A DNA stretch of 45,096 nucleotides. It comes from Methylotenera sp. Its GTDB lineage: Bacteria > Pseudomonadota > Gammaproteobacteria > Burkholderiales > Methylophilaceae. A program made the position numbers and the translations under genes. A model generated the notes under the pieces. That model was not told the DNA's origin. It saw only the letters and a list, made by a program, of their open reading frames with translations, and searched no databases. Numbering within the stretch: the stretch's first letter is position 1; every line of letters starts with the position of its first letter. Location: contig JALRGX010000122.1 in the NCBI GenBank assembly GCA_023259635.1, forward strand, positions 1 through 45,096. The letters run 5' to 3'. Below are positions 8,370 through 18,074 of the stretch, piece after piece.

Positions 8370-8965
8370 GGCTTAACCCCTTTTGCGCTTTTATTTTTTG
8401 TCGGTTCGCTTTCAACCTCGGTCTGTGGCGCCTTCAGTTTGACCGTAAGCGTAAATACATTCTGCTTCTGGCCATTTACCGTAACAGCTTTAATCTCAAC
8501 CAGGCCCGGCGACTCCAGCCAAGCAGAAGCATTATAGTTACGCACCAGGGTAGCCACCCTGGCATTGGTATCAGCAACTCCCTCAAGCGTAATCAGATCT
8601 CCAACCTGCTTAATACTTTTAAGATACATGCCCTCTGGTAATTGTCGACTTAACTCATCAAATACAATCACTGCCTGACTGCGATTGGTTTGTAAATTCT
8701 CAACAACTTGTTTGCGTTCAAGCATTGCACTGATTTGATCTTTTAAATCCTGAATGTCTTTAATTTCTTTATCAAGCTTGGCAATCGCAGTGTTCAATCG
8801 TGCATTTCGTTCAGTTTGCGAATCAACTCTGGCATTAATCACGGTGTAGGCCATAAAAACCAGAACACTGGCCAAAATGGCGGAGAATGCTGCCATAAGA
8901 CCAAATTGACGTTGCCTGGCCTCTCTTCTTATTTGCCGATGCGGAAGTAAATTGACGCGTATCAT
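8366..8965 (-). CDS. pilN: Type IV pilus protein PilN
   Basis: 199-residue bitopic membrane protein. The N-terminal cytoplasmic peptide MIRVNLLPHR is the known PilM-binding motif (INLLPxR type), and it fixes the start at 8965 rather than at an upstream frame extension to 8995. The chosen ATG overlaps the pilM TGA (ATGA). A transmembrane helix at about 22-44 is followed by a long coiled coil and a ferredoxin-like periplasmic domain with RQLPEGMYLKSIKQ. It pairs with PilO. Confidence 0.93.
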   Translation of the reverse strand: MIRVNLLPHRQIRREARQRQFGLMAAFSAILASVLVFMAYTVINARVDSQTERNARLNTAIAKLDKEIKDIQDLKDQISAMLERKQVVENLQTNRSQAVIVFDELSRQLPEGMYLKSIKQVGDLITLEGVADTNARVATLVRNYNASAWLESPGLVEIKAVTVNGQKQNVFTLTVKLKAPQTEVESEPTKNKSAKGVKP

Positions 8966-10038
8966 ATCTCTATACCTCGCATTGCAAGCCCACAAGCTAT
9001 TAACAAGGACGGTGCATCAACAACCAGTTGTTGCGGCCTTACCCCGCTGCCCAACGCCATGCTATGGAATGGGTTTGCTATTACGGTGTGCACCTGGGTA
9101 CGATCTTGTACTGTCACTTCAATTTCAGGAATTGAAGCACATCCACCCGCCAGTACAATATGATCTACATGGTGAAATTGTGTTGAACTGGTAAAAAATT
9201 GCTGCGCCCGGGCTACTTCAGTAGCAAGCTGTTGCACGAATGGCTGCAACACCTCACTTTCATAACTTTCAGGCAAACCACCCCTGCGCTTGGAAATCTC
9301 GGCCTCTTCGATAGACAAGCCGAATCGACGCTGAATCTCCTGTGTCAACTGATTACCGCCAAAACTCTGCTCACGCGCATACACCGGCTTATTATCATGC
9401 AACACATTAATGTGCATCATAGTGGCGCCAAGATCCACAATCATCACTGTTTGCTCACTACCTGCATTTGGCAGCTGCACTGATACCAGCGTGTAAGCAG
9501 CCTCCGTCGCATAGGAGTCCACATCCATCACAATCACTTTCAGGCCGGCAACTTCTGCTGCTGCAACGCGATCTTCAATTTTCTCCTTACGCGCCGCCAC
9601 AATCAACACTTCAACTTCTTCGTCGGGATTATTAGGTGACGGACCAAGTTCCTGAAAATCAATATTCACCTCATCCAGTGGGAAGGGAATATACTGATTT
9701 GCCTCGCCCTCAACCTGCGCCTCCATATCTTCTTCACGCAGGCCGGCTTGCATAATTACTTTTTTGCTGATTACTGCGGATGAAGGCAAAGCAAGTGCTG
9801 CGTGTTTCTCACGCGTACCTAACATCTTGCATGCTTGCCTGACCGCATCCGCGACTTTATCAAGGTCGGCTACATTGCCATCTGTTATGGCATCCGGCGC
9901 CATTGGCAATATTGCATAACCCTCAAGTTTATATCCGCCACGACTATCTGCAGACAACTCTACCGCCTTCACCGAAGTGGAACTGATATCAATACCAATA
10001 AGAGGAGGAGTTTTTTCTGTAAAAAGACTGAATTTCAA
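8962..10038 (-). CDS. pilM: Type IV pilus actin-like ATPase PilM
   Basis: 358-residue cytoplasmic FtsA/actin-fold protein that binds the PilN N-terminus and anchors the alignment complex. The phosphate-1 motif IGIDISSTSVKAVEL is near the start, MIVDLGATMMHINVLHDNK is the phosphate-2 motif in the middle, and VLAGGCASIPEIE is the adenosine motif near the C-terminus. The start codon is TTG at 10038, preceded by AAAAGGA. No in-frame ATG fits before the conserved FTEKTPPLIGID. It is the first gene of the pilMNOPQ operon and is divergent from ponA. Confidence 0.93.
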   Translation of the reverse strand: MKFSLFTEKTPPLIGIDISSTSVKAVELSADSRGGYKLEGYAILPMAPDAITDGNVADLDKVADAVRQACKMLGTREKHAALALPSSAVISKKVIMQAGLREEDMEAQVEGEANQYIPFPLDEVNIDFQELGPSPNNPDEEVEVLIVAARKEKIEDRVAAAEVAGLKVIVMDVDSYATEAAYTLVSVQLPNAGSEQTVMIVDLGATMMHINVLHDNKPVYAREQSFGGNQLTQEIQRRFGLSIEEAEISKRRGGLPESYESEVLQPFVQQLATEVARAQQFFTSSTQFHHVDHIVLAGGCASIPEIEVTVQDRTQVHTVIANPFHSMALGSGVRPQQLVVDAPSLLIACGLAMRGIEI

Positions 10039-10095
10039 AATGAAATTCCTTTTCTAATTTCGTTAGTTACGAACATTTCTAATAATTTACATTAA

Positions 10096-10124
10096 ATCCT
10101 AGCAACAAGTTTAAACCCTGTAAA
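10096..10124 (-). promoter_or_regulatory. Sigma-70-type promoter for pilMNOPQ
   Basis: On the minus strand TTTACA (-35), a 17-base spacer and TAGGAT (-10) lie about 60 bases upstream of the pilM TTG. This is a good vegetative promoter match. No sigma-54 -24/-12 motif was seen here. Confidence 0.6.
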
Positions 10125-10188
10125 GCAATTTCTTGTTTATAAAATCCAGTAATTTATACATTGCACAAATTCACAACATAAATTCGCA

Positions 10189-10212
10189 TGGATACGTCAG
10201 GCAATTTATAAT
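10189..10212 (+). promoter_or_regulatory. Possible ponA promoter
   Basis: A perfect TATAAT at 10207-10212 lies 46 bases before the ponA ATG. The best -35 candidate, TTCGCA near 10184-10189, is a weak match at about 17 bases spacing, so only the -10 box is well supported. Confidence 0.4.
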
Positions 10213-10257
10213 GGTCATTGCATTCTGTTTAAATCAATTCAAGAAATCAAATTACTT

Positions 10258-12825
10258 ATGATCATAAATAAATGGTGGCATTATCTTGCAATGACTGTAG
10301 TTGTTGGCAGCCTGTCGGTGCTGGCATTAGTTGGCGTTGCTGTGACACTAATTTACCCGACTCTGCCATCACTTGAAGCATTGACTGATTATCAGCCAAA
10401 ATTGCCACTAAGAATTTATTCTGAAGATGGTTTTTTAATTGATGAGTTCGGGGAAGAGCGTCGCGCCTACATCAAAATTGAACAAGTGCCCCAGAATATG
10501 AAAGATGCTGTACTGGCCATTGAAGACAGACGGTTCTACCAGCACAGCGGCGTTGACTTATGGGGAATACTGCGCGCTATCAAGAACAACATAACCGGCA
10601 TTAGCCATGAGGGTGCAAGCACCATCACCATGCAGGTTGCCAAGAACTTCTTCACTACTCCAAATGGCAAGCGAACAATTATCACTAAAATTAATGAGGC
10701 AATGCTCGCTTTAAAAATTGAACATGCCTTAAGCAAAGACAAGATTCTTGAACTCTACATCAACCAGATCTACCTTGGACAGCGTGCCTATGGATTTGCC
10801 GCCGCTGCCCAAGTTTATTATGGTAAACCATTAGAACAACTCAACCTTGCCGAAACTGCAATGCTTGCAGGCTTGCCAAAAGCGCCTTCCGGATACAACC
10901 CATTCGTCAATCCTAAACGCGCCATGAGGCGCCAGCAAGAGGTTTTGCATGATATGTACCGTTTCGGGTTTATCAAAGAACCTGTTTATCAGGCCGCTTT
11001 GAAACAGCCGCTACGGTTCAAGGCATCAAAACAGGCACGTGATCTGGCAGCAGATTATGTTGCAGAAATTGTGCGTGAAAGTCTTTATGCACAATATAAG
11101 GATGAAATTTATAGCAGCGGCCTCAATGTTTACACCACAATACGTAAAGCAAACCAGGAGGCGGCCAACGCCGCAATTAGAGAAGGTGTTTTAGACTACG
11201 ACTCACGTCACGGCTTCCGTGGCCCTGAAAAAACATTCAACCTCGATAAAATTTTAAGCGAGAATCCGTCTTCTGGCCTTGACGAAGCCCTGGATGATTT
11301 TGAAGTATCCAATGATTTTATCCCTGCAATTGTTACCAGCCTGTCCCCAAAAGCAGTAAATGTTCATACAAAAAACGGGGATGATATAAAAATCACCGGC
11401 AAGGGTTTAGCGCTTGTAGCAAGAACGCTTAATGAAAAAAGACCAGAAATGCGCCTGTTAAAACCTGGTGCAATTATCAGAGTTACAAAAAATTCCGGGG
11501 AAAGAGATAATGGCTACTGGCGAATTGTTCAGATGCCACAGGTTGAATCAGCACTCATTGCGCTAGATCCCGAAACAGGTGCAGTGCGTGCCTTGGTAGG
11601 AGGCTTTGACTTTAATCGCAACAAATTCAATCATGTAACACAGGCTTGGCGCCAGCCAGGCTCCAGCTTCAAGCCCTTCATTTATTCGGCCGCCCTGGAA
11701 AAAGGATTCACACCTGCCACTATCGTTGAAGATGACCCTTTAAGCTTTTCTGCTGAAGAAACCGGTGACAAAGACTGGACTCCACATAACTACGATAACT
11801 CAACAGAGGGACCCATCCGCCTCAGGGAAGCACTGACTAAATCAAAAAACCTGGTTTCTATCCGCGTGTTACAGGCAATAGGTACTGCATATGCGCAGGA
11901 CTATATCACCCGTTTTGGATTCTTGGCCAAAGACCACCCAGCTTACCTGACCATGGCCCTTGGCGCCGGATCAGCAACGCCATGGCAAATGGCAACCGCA
12001 TACGCTGTGTTTGCCAATGGCGGCTATCGAGTTAAACCGAATTTAATATCAAAAATTGTAGACCAACATGGCAAGGTACTTGTAGAAACCAAATTTACCA
12101 AAGCAGGAGACGGTGCCCCGCGCGCAATTGATGCACGTAATGCATTTATTATGGATTCAATGCTGCGGGATGTAGTGAAGCACGGCACTGCAATGAGAGC
12201 ACTCCAGTTGGGCCGTGGCGACCTGGCCGGCAAAACCGGCACAACCAATGATCATTTTGATGCGTGGTTTGCAGGATATAACCCGCAGCAAGTTGCTGTC
12301 GCCTGGGTAGGCTATGATAAGCCGCGTCCACTTGGCGGTAGTGAAACCGGTGGCGCAGCAGCGCTTCCTATCTGGATGAAATATATGGCCTCAGCTTTGA
12401 AAGGTGTACCAGAAGTTGAGCCTGCCGTACCCGATGGCGTAATAGCGCTCAGGATTGACCCTGTCACAGGAGTACGTGCAGACAATGACGAAAACGGGAT
12501 ATACGATTACTTTTATCAGGAAAATCCGCCACCGGAAATTCAGGTGCCACTACCATCATTGCTTGATGAAAGCACGATTACCAGCCAGCCGCAGAAACTA
12601 TTGCAACCGGAAATTACACTGCCGCCACAAAAAACCTCTGACGTAAATGTAACGGAACTGCCATCTCGAAATACGGCAAATACCACTAAAAAACCGGCAG
12701 CAGAAACAGCGCACAAGAACAATGTAACGAACATTCCCAAGAAGCCGGCAGCGGAGCCTGCACCACATAAAACAGACAATTCAGGATCTAAAAATCCTGT
12801 TGAAGATCTATTTAAAATAAATTAG
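10258..12825 (+). CDS. mrcA: Bifunctional penicillin-binding protein 1A
   Basis: 855-residue class A PBP that polymerises and cross-links peptidoglycan. A cytoplasmic stub and transmembrane helix (about 8-34) precede the glycosyltransferase (GT51) domain, with catalytic Glu89 in AIEDRRFYQHSG and the GASTITMQVAKN motif. An OB-like insertion region follows, then the transpeptidase with Ser469 in SSFK, the SKN motif and KTGT at 659-662. The C-terminal tail after about residue 770 is low-complexity (Pro, Lys, Thr, Ala), with a repeated KKPAAE motif. Placement beside pilMNOPQ, read divergently, is conserved in proteobacteria. Confidence 0.95.
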   Translation: MIINKWWHYLAMTVVVGSLSVLALVGVAVTLIYPTLPSLEALTDYQPKLPLRIYSEDGFLIDEFGEERRAYIKIEQVPQNMKDAVLAIEDRRFYQHSGVDLWGILRAIKNNITGISHEGASTITMQVAKNFFTTPNGKRTIITKINEAMLALKIEHALSKDKILELYINQIYLGQRAYGFAAAAQVYYGKPLEQLNLAETAMLAGLPKAPSGYNPFVNPKRAMRRQQEVLHDMYRFGFIKEPVYQAALKQPLRFKASKQARDLAADYVAEIVRESLYAQYKDEIYSSGLNVYTTIRKANQEAANAAIREGVLDYDSRHGFRGPEKTFNLDKILSENPSSGLDEALDDFEVSNDFIPAIVTSLSPKAVNVHTKNGDDIKITGKGLALVARTLNEKRPEMRLLKPGAIIRVTKNSGERDNGYWRIVQMPQVESALIALDPETGAVRALVGGFDFNRNKFNHVTQAWRQPGSSFKPFIYSAALEKGFTPATIVEDDPLSFSAEETGDKDWTPHNYDNSTEGPIRLREALTKSKNLVSIRVLQAIGTAYAQDYITRFGFLAKDHPAYLTMALGAGSATPWQMATAYAVFANGGYRVKPNLISKIVDQHGKVLVETKFTKAGDGAPRAIDARNAFIMDSMLRDVVKHGTAMRALQLGRGDLAGKTGTTNDHFDAWFAGYNPQQVAVAWVGYDKPRPLGGSETGGAAALPIWMKYMASALKGVPEVEPAVPDGVIALRIDPVTGVRADNDENGIYDYFYQENPPPEIQVPLPSLLDESTITSQPQKLLQPEITLPPQKTSDVNVTELPSRNTANTTKKPAAETAHKNNVTNIPKKPAAEPAPHKTDNSGSKNPVEDLFKIN

Positions 12826-12843
12826 AAATTAATTCAAGGTGCA

Positions 12844-13641
12844 TTAACAAGCTAGTTGCAGCACTACCGGGGTATGGTCAGACGGTCGCTCAAGCTTGCG
12901 CGGCGCCTTATCTATATAGGCCTCCGTGCAATAGGGCTTGAGTGCATCACTGACCAGAATGTGGTCGATACGCAGGCCAAGGTTACGCCGGAAGCCTGCC
13001 ATTCGGTAATCCCACCAGCTGAAACTTTTTTCTGGCTGCTCAAATAACCTGAAACTGTCATGCAGCCCTAACTGGATTAATTTCTGGAACGCCTCACGCT
13101 CCGGCGGGGAAACAAGCACCTGCCCAAGCCATGCTGCGGGATCGTGGCAATCGCGGTCTTCCGGGGCTATATTGTAATCTCCCAACAAGAGCAGTTTTGG
13201 ATGCTGAAGCAATTCAGTTTTCAGCCAATTATGCAGCGCGGTAAGCCAGCGCAGCTTATATTGATACTTTTCTGAATCTACTGCCTGCCCATTGGGAATA
13301 TAGGCACACACTACACGCATATCATTGATATTAGCGGCAATCACACGCTGCTGATCATCTTCCAGACCCGGAATATTGCGCTGAATATTCGTGAGTTGAT
13401 GACGACTCAAGATTGCGACCCCGTTGTAGGTCTTTTGACCGATATGCACTGCTTCGTAGCCAACTTCTTTCAGGGCGTCATACGGAAACTTGCTGTCTTC
13501 CTGTTTGGTTTCCTGTAGGCAAAGCACGTCCGGCTTGGCTTCTCTCAGCCAATCCAACACATGTGGCAATCTCACGTTTAAAGAGTTAACGTTCCAGGTA
13601 GCAAATTTCAAAGGTACGACCTCGGGTATTTTGACATTCAT
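12844..13641 (-). CDS. xth: Exodeoxyribonuclease III
   Basis: 265-residue AP endonuclease/3'-5' exonuclease of base-excision repair. The EEP-fold motifs appear in order: ATWNVNSLNVRLPH, CLQETK (metal-binding Glu), GDYNIAPEDRD, the later LRIDHILVS and SDHTPVVLQ (catalytic Asp-His). I chose the ATG at 13641, which leaves about ten residues before KFATWNVNS. The frame is open further upstream to a TTG at 13699-13701, which would overlap the prlC end, but it lacks a ribosome site. No strong ribosome site precedes 13641 either, so coupling to prlC is possible. Convergent with ponA. Confidence 0.92.
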   Translation of the reverse strand: MNVKIPEVVPLKFATWNVNSLNVRLPHVLDWLREAKPDVLCLQETKQEDSKFPYDALKEVGYEAVHIGQKTYNGVAILSRHQLTNIQRNIPGLEDDQQRVIAANINDMRVVCAYIPNGQAVDSEKYQYKLRWLTALHNWLKTELLQHPKLLLLGDYNIAPEDRDCHDPAAWLGQVLVSPPEREAFQKLIQLGLHDSFRLFEQPEKSFSWWDYRMAGFRRNLGLRIDHILVSDALKPYCTEAYIDKAPRKLERPSDHTPVVLQLAC

Positions 13642-13693
13642 CAATAGGCATTGCAGGCCGCCATTTACATTAACGTTGGCAGCCTTATGTACT

Positions 13694-15739
13694 TTAGGCA
13701 ATCATGCCGCTATGCCGTAGTAAAGCATCAATACTAGGCTCACGGCCACGGAACGCTGCAAAAGACTCCATCGCAGAACGAGAACCGCCCTTTGCCAGAA
13801 TTTCCTGCCAGTAACGCTGGCCAGTTTCCCTTGACAGCACGCCGTCTTCTTCAAACATGCTGTAAACATCGGCAGACAATACCTCTGCCCATTTATAGCT
13901 GTAATAGCCTGCAGCGTAGCCACCCGAAAACACATGTGTAAAGTTATGCGGGAAGCGGTTCCACTTAGGTGGACGGACCACCGCAACCTCATCACGAACT
14001 GACTCGATCAGATCGAGCGCAGTACTTACACCTTGCGGGTCAAATTCACTATGCAGGCGAATATCAAATAAAGCAAACTCGATTTGACGTACGGTTTGCA
14101 TGCCTGCCTGGAAATTTTTTGCCGCGACCATTTTGTCAAATAGCGTACGCGGCAACTGCTCACCCGTGTCAACATGAGCGGTCATATTACGCAGCACTTC
14201 CCACTCCCAGCAAAAGTTTTCCATTAACTGGCTTGGCAGCTCTACAGCATCCCATTCCACGCCTTTGATACCTGATACGCCGTAGTCATCAACCTCTGTC
14301 AGCATATGATGCAGGCCGTGGCCGAATTCATGGAACATCGTCAGCACTTCGTCATGCGTGAACAATGCCGGCTTATCACCGACCGGTGCCGAAAAATTAC
14401 AGGTCAGGTAAGCAACTGGCTTGGTCACGCCACCGGCAGATTTACGGCGCGTAATGGCCTCATCCATCCAGGCACCGCCACGTTTATTATTACGTGCATA
14501 CAGGTCCAGATAAAACTGGCCTATCAGCTCGCCTTTATCATCTTGAATGTCATAGAAGCTTGCGGTCTCATGCCATACCGGTGCTTCTGAACGGTGAACT
14601 TGAATGCCGAAAATGGTTTCAACAACCTTAAATAGACCTGCCAATACTTTATGCTCAGGGAAATACTGCTTTACTTCCTGGTCCGAGAACGCGTATTTAT
14701 CTTCACGAAGTTTTTCAGAAACGTAGGATACATCCCAAGCCTGCATATCAGTAATACCAAGTTTCGCGGCATATTCATCAAGCTCAATCTTGTCCTTTAA
14801 TGCGAAAGGCTTTGCTTTTGCGGCAAGGTCTTCCAGAAAGGATTTAACATGCTGGGCAGAATCTGCCATTTTGGTAGCGATTGAAAGTTCTGCATAATTA
14901 TCAAAACCAAGCAACTGTGCAGCCTCGTGGCGCAACTTAAGAATCTGCGCAATGACCGGAGTATTATCCCACTCCGCTTTACCGAATTCTGAAGCACGTG
15001 TTGCGTAAGCGCGGTAAAGCGTCTCGCGTAATTCACGATTATCTGCATATTGCAGCACCGGCAAATAAGACGGGAAATGCAATGTAAATTTCCAGCCTGT
15101 TTTATTCTCTGCTTGTGCCGCATCAGCCGCTGCTTGAAGCACATCTTCCGGGATACCTTTCAGCACATCAGCATCATGCTCATACAGAGCATAATCATTA
15201 GTGGCATCAAGTACATTTTCCTCGAACCTGGAGGCAAGCTTTGAAAGCTCCTCCTGAATTTCCTTGAAGCGCGCTTTCTGCGCATCAGGCAATTCTGCAC
15301 CGCCCAGGCGAAAATCACGCAGTTCGTTTTCAACGATTTTCTTCTGTGATGCTGTCAGCGAATCGAACGCACTGCTGTTACGCAAAGCGCGGAATTTTGC
15401 ATACAAACGCTCATCCTGACCCAGGTCAGCATAAAAATCCGTGAGTTTTGATAGATTCTCATTATAAGCTTCGCGCAATTCAGGGCTATTCATCACCGCA
15501 TTCATATGGCCAACCTGTGACCATGCGCGTGAAATACGCTCTTCCATATCTTCCAGTTTATTCGCGAAATTATCCCAAGTAACAGCACTATTGGCTGTCG
15601 CGAGCATTTCGACTGTTCTTCTGGCATCTGCCAGCAAGTAATCAACTGCAGGTGAAATGTGCTCTGCCTTAACCTCATTGAATTTTGGCAAACCTGAAAA
15701 ATGTAAAAGCGGATTATTCTCTAATTGTGTAATAGACAC
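13694..15739 (-). CDS. prlC: Oligopeptidase A (M3 zinc metallopeptidase)
   Basis: 681-residue cytoplasmic endopeptidase that degrades short peptides, including cleaved signal peptides. The zinc motif HEFGH is at 470-474, followed by HHMLTEVDDYGVSG and, further on, GVEWDAVELPSQLMENFCWE, which holds the third zinc ligand region of the thimet oligopeptidase family. The length fits (E. coli PrlC is about 680). The start is a GTG at 15739 with only a weak AAGAAAG upstream. The MITE-like repeat at 15768 begins 28 bases upstream of the start, so it forms the 5' leader and may influence expression. Confidence 0.94.
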   Translation of the reverse strand: MSITQLENNPLLHFSGLPKFNEVKAEHISPAVDYLLADARRTVEMLATANSAVTWDNFANKLEDMEERISRAWSQVGHMNAVMNSPELREAYNENLSKLTDFYADLGQDERLYAKFRALRNSSAFDSLTASQKKIVENELRDFRLGGAELPDAQKARFKEIQEELSKLASRFEENVLDATNDYALYEHDADVLKGIPEDVLQAAADAAQAENKTGWKFTLHFPSYLPVLQYADNRELRETLYRAYATRASEFGKAEWDNTPVIAQILKLRHEAAQLLGFDNYAELSIATKMADSAQHVKSFLEDLAAKAKPFALKDKIELDEYAAKLGITDMQAWDVSYVSEKLREDKYAFSDQEVKQYFPEHKVLAGLFKVVETIFGIQVHRSEAPVWHETASFYDIQDDKGELIGQFYLDLYARNNKRGGAWMDEAITRRKSAGGVTKPVAYLTCNFSAPVGDKPALFTHDEVLTMFHEFGHGLHHMLTEVDDYGVSGIKGVEWDAVELPSQLMENFCWEWEVLRNMTAHVDTGEQLPRTLFDKMVAAKNFQAGMQTVRQIEFALFDIRLHSEFDPQGVSTALDLIESVRDEVAVVRPPKWNRFPHNFTHVFSGGYAAGYYSYKWAEVLSADVYSMFEEDGVLSRETGQRYWQEILAKGGSRSAMESFAAFRGREPSIDALLRHSGMIA

Positions 15740-15767
15740 TGCTGTAAATCTTTCTTTAAGAACTAAT

Positions 15768-15910
15768 GGGCGCTTCTATAAATGCAGAGTTTGGGATGCA
15801 GTACAAGGTGCACGGAACGCAGGAGCCGAGATAGTATGTGGTATACAGCGAGGTTCCGAGTAGCGTGCAACGCAGTAATGTGCCCAAAGAATGTATTTAT
15901 AGAAGTGCCC
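15768..15910. repeat. MITE-like repeat, copy A (143 bp)
   Basis: Ends are GGGCGCTTCTATAAATGCA (15768-15786) and the inverted TGTATTTATAGAAGTGCCC (15892-15910), 19-bp terminal inverted repeats matching at 17 positions. TAAT flanks it on both sides (15764-15767 and 15911-15914), a probable target-site duplication. It carries no reading frame. The same sequence occurs inverted at 32197-32397, where it holds a longer middle part. The right end touches the DUF4870 stop codon. Confidence 0.8.
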
Positions 15911-16251
15911 TAATTGATTAAACGTAAGGTAAACGGATAACGGTAAGACTCACCTTTACTGCTAGAGATGGCGGCAAGAATGCAAAAAACTATATTAAAT
16001 ATCCAGATTAACCCCAGCAGCACAAATCCGATCAGAATAAAAATCAGAACGTATGCAATAAATTGCGCCATCAGCAGCGTGATCTGGAAGTTCAATGCCT
16101 CCTTGGCCTGCGCTGCAATATATTCACTGTCATCTTTTTTGAGCAGCCATACGATGAGTGACGGTATAAACGAAAATAATATTCCCCCCAGATGGGTAAT
16201 CGTCACTATGTTTTTCTCGTCATTGCTCGGGACTGTGATCTCGTCATTCAT
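15910..16251 (-). CDS. DUF4870 (Tic20-like) small membrane protein
   Basis: 113-residue protein with a conserved cytoplasmic N-terminal segment (VTITHLGGILFSFIPSLIVWLLKKD), the motif AKEALNFQITLL, and about three hydrophobic helices, which match the DUF4870 family. Function is unknown; it is presumably in the inner membrane. It lies downstream of ptsI after a 74-base gap and upstream of prlC. The repeat element copy A abuts its end: the last base of the TAG stop is the terminal base of the element. Removing the element and one TAAT would still leave a TAG, so the protein appears unchanged by the insertion. Confidence 0.8.
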   Translation of the reverse strand: MNDEITVPSNDEKNIVTITHLGGILFSFIPSLIVWLLKKDDSEYIAAQAKEALNFQITLLMAQFIAYVLIFILIGFVLLGLIWIFNIVFCILAAISSSKGESYRYPFTLRLIN

Positions 16252-16306
16252 GGTACAAACCTTTTATAGTTTACGATTAAAGATAGATGGTTATTCAGAA
16301 AACAGT

Positions 16307-16327
16307 AGTAACCGTCACGTGGTTACT
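16307..16327 (-). terminator. Weak hairpin at the end of ptsI
   Basis: AGTAACC (16307-16313) and GGTTACT (16321-16327) form a 7-bp stem with a 7-base loop overlapping the ptsI stop codon. It is followed on the minus strand by ACTGTTTTCTG. The U-tract is poor, so termination would be partial at best. Confidence 0.35.
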
Positions 16328-18074
16328 AGTTGAGATTAAATTTATTGACCGCAAGTTCAATTTTCTCAATATCGGTTAAACCAAGCACTTTACGTGTCTG
16401 CCCAGCCAATTCACTTAGCTGGCTATGCAGCACTTGCTGCTTGATACTAAGCACATGAGATGGATGCATCGAAAACTGGCGCAAGCCCATGCCCAACAGG
16501 AGCTTGGTGTATTTGGCATCACCAGCCATTTCACCGCATACCGAAACCGCCTTACCCAATTTCGCACCGGCCTTAATCGTCATGCCGATTAATTTCAGTA
16601 CTGATGGATGCAGCGGATTGTATAAATGCGCAACAGCGTCATCAGTGCGGTCGATCGCTAATGTATATTGAATCAAATCATTAGTTCCGATAGATAAAAA
16701 ATCCAGTTCTTCGGCAAAGGCCTCAGCATTAATTGCAGCAGCCGGGATTTCAATCATGCCGCCTAGCGCGATATTTTCATCAAATGGAATGTGTTCATTG
16801 CGCAGACTTGCCTTTGCGCGTTCCAAAAGTATTTTTGCCTGACGCAGTTCAGACAACGTAGATAACATAGGAATCAGGATCTTGATCTTGCCATAATGCG
16901 ATGCACGCAACAATGCACGTAACTGCGTATTAAACAGCTGCGGTTCAGACAGGCATAAACGGATCGCACGTAAACCTAAAGCCGGGTTAGGGCAGTTAAC
17001 AACTGTATCAGAATTTATCTGCTTATCCGCACCTAAATCCAGCGTGCGGATCGTAACCGGCGCGCCTTTCATGGCTTTTGCCACCGATTTATAAGCTTCA
17101 AACTGCTCTTCTTCATTGGGAACATCATACCGGTTCATAAACAGAAATTCGGTCCTATACAAACCAATGCCGGTAGCACCTGTTGCCCTGACTGCAGCCA
17201 CATCTTCCGGCAACTCAATATTAGCCAGAAGCTCGATCTGTGTTCCATCTATCGTCAGTGCTTTGGTAGTTCTAATGCGCTGGAGCTTTTGCTGTTCAAG
17301 TTCCCACTGTTCCTGCTTAAGCTTGTACTCATCCAGGATCTCCCTGGATGGATTCACAATCACCACACCCTGATCACCATCAACAATGATCAGTTCGCCA
17401 TCATTGATTAAATCACGCGCGTGCTGCAACGCAACGATCGATGGGATATTAAGACTACGTGCCAGAATCGCCGTATGCGATGTTGCGCCGCCAACGTCGG
17501 TAATAAATGCAGCAAACTGGTGCTGCTTGAACTGAATTGCATCTGCCGGGGAAACGTCATGAGCGACCAGAATCAGTTTACGCTCCTGATGCAGGGCGCT
17601 GGTTTGCTGCTCTGTGCTTAATTGGGCCTGATGCCCTAGCAGCACCTTGATAACACGCTCAACTACCTGAATAACATCCTGCTTGCGCTCACGTAAATAG
17701 CTGTCTTCTATCTGTTCAAACTGGTCGATAATATCATCCATCTGCAGCTTGATTGCCCATTCGGCATTACATTGCTCATTTCTGATGATATCCTTGGGCA
17801 CCTCGGATAACGACTTATCTTCGAGCATCATCAGATGTGTGCCAATAAACGCAGCCAGTTCCGCCGGCGCATTTTTGCGCAAACTGCCTTTAATTTCCTT
17901 CAAATCATGCTTAACTACTGCAATAGCGTCGCTAAAACGTTTAACTTCATCATCAATTAGATGCGCAGGCAGCTGATAATGCACAACCTCCAATAAGGCA
18001 TTGGAAAGAAGGTGGGCCTGACCGATCGCAATGCCACTGGAAACCCCTACACCATGAATACTGAAGCTAGTCAT
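16326..18074 (-). CDS. ptsI: PTS enzyme I (PEP-protein phosphotransferase)
   Basis: 582-residue cytoplasmic enzyme that takes phosphate from phosphoenolpyruvate and passes it to HPr. The N-terminal HPr-binding domain contains the active-site His200 in GGATSHTAILARSLNIP. The C-terminal PEP-binding TIM barrel has GIGLYRTEFLF, LDLGADKQ, IGTNDLIQYTLAIDR and VCGEMAGD. The length is that of canonical EI, without extra GAF or other regulatory domains. Its start overlaps the ptsH stop (ATGA). No sugar-specific EIIB or EIIC gene is nearby, so this is likely a regulatory PTS. Confidence 0.95.
   Translation of the reverse strand: MTSFSIHGVGVSSGIAIGQAHLLSNALLEVVHYQLPAHLIDDEVKRFSDAIAVVKHDLKEIKGSLRKNAPAELAAFIGTHLMMLEDKSLSEVPKDIIRNEQCNAEWAIKLQMDDIIDQFEQIEDSYLRERKQDVIQVVERVIKVLLGHQAQLSTEQQTSALHQERKLILVAHDVSPADAIQFKQHQFAAFITDVGGATSHTAILARSLNIPSIVALQHARDLINDGELIIVDGDQGVVIVNPSREILDEYKLKQEQWELEQQKLQRIRTTKALTIDGTQIELLANIELPEDVAAVRATGATGIGLYRTEFLFMNRYDVPNEEEQFEAYKSVAKAMKGAPVTIRTLDLGADKQINSDTVVNCPNPALGLRAIRLCLSEPQLFNTQLRALLRASHYGKIKILIPMLSTLSELRQAKILLERAKASLRNEHIPFDENIALGGMIEIPAAAINAEAFAEELDFLSIGTNDLIQYTLAIDRTDDAVAHLYNPLHPSVLKLIGMTIKAGAKLGKAVSVCGEMAGDAKYTKLLLGMGLRQFSMHPSHVLSIKQQVLHSQLSELAGQTRKVLGLTDIEKIELAVNKFNLN

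Noticed and set aside
13641-13701. Longer exonuclease III starting at TTG 13701
   Set aside because: Adds 20 residues unlike the family, overlaps prlC and has no ribosome site.
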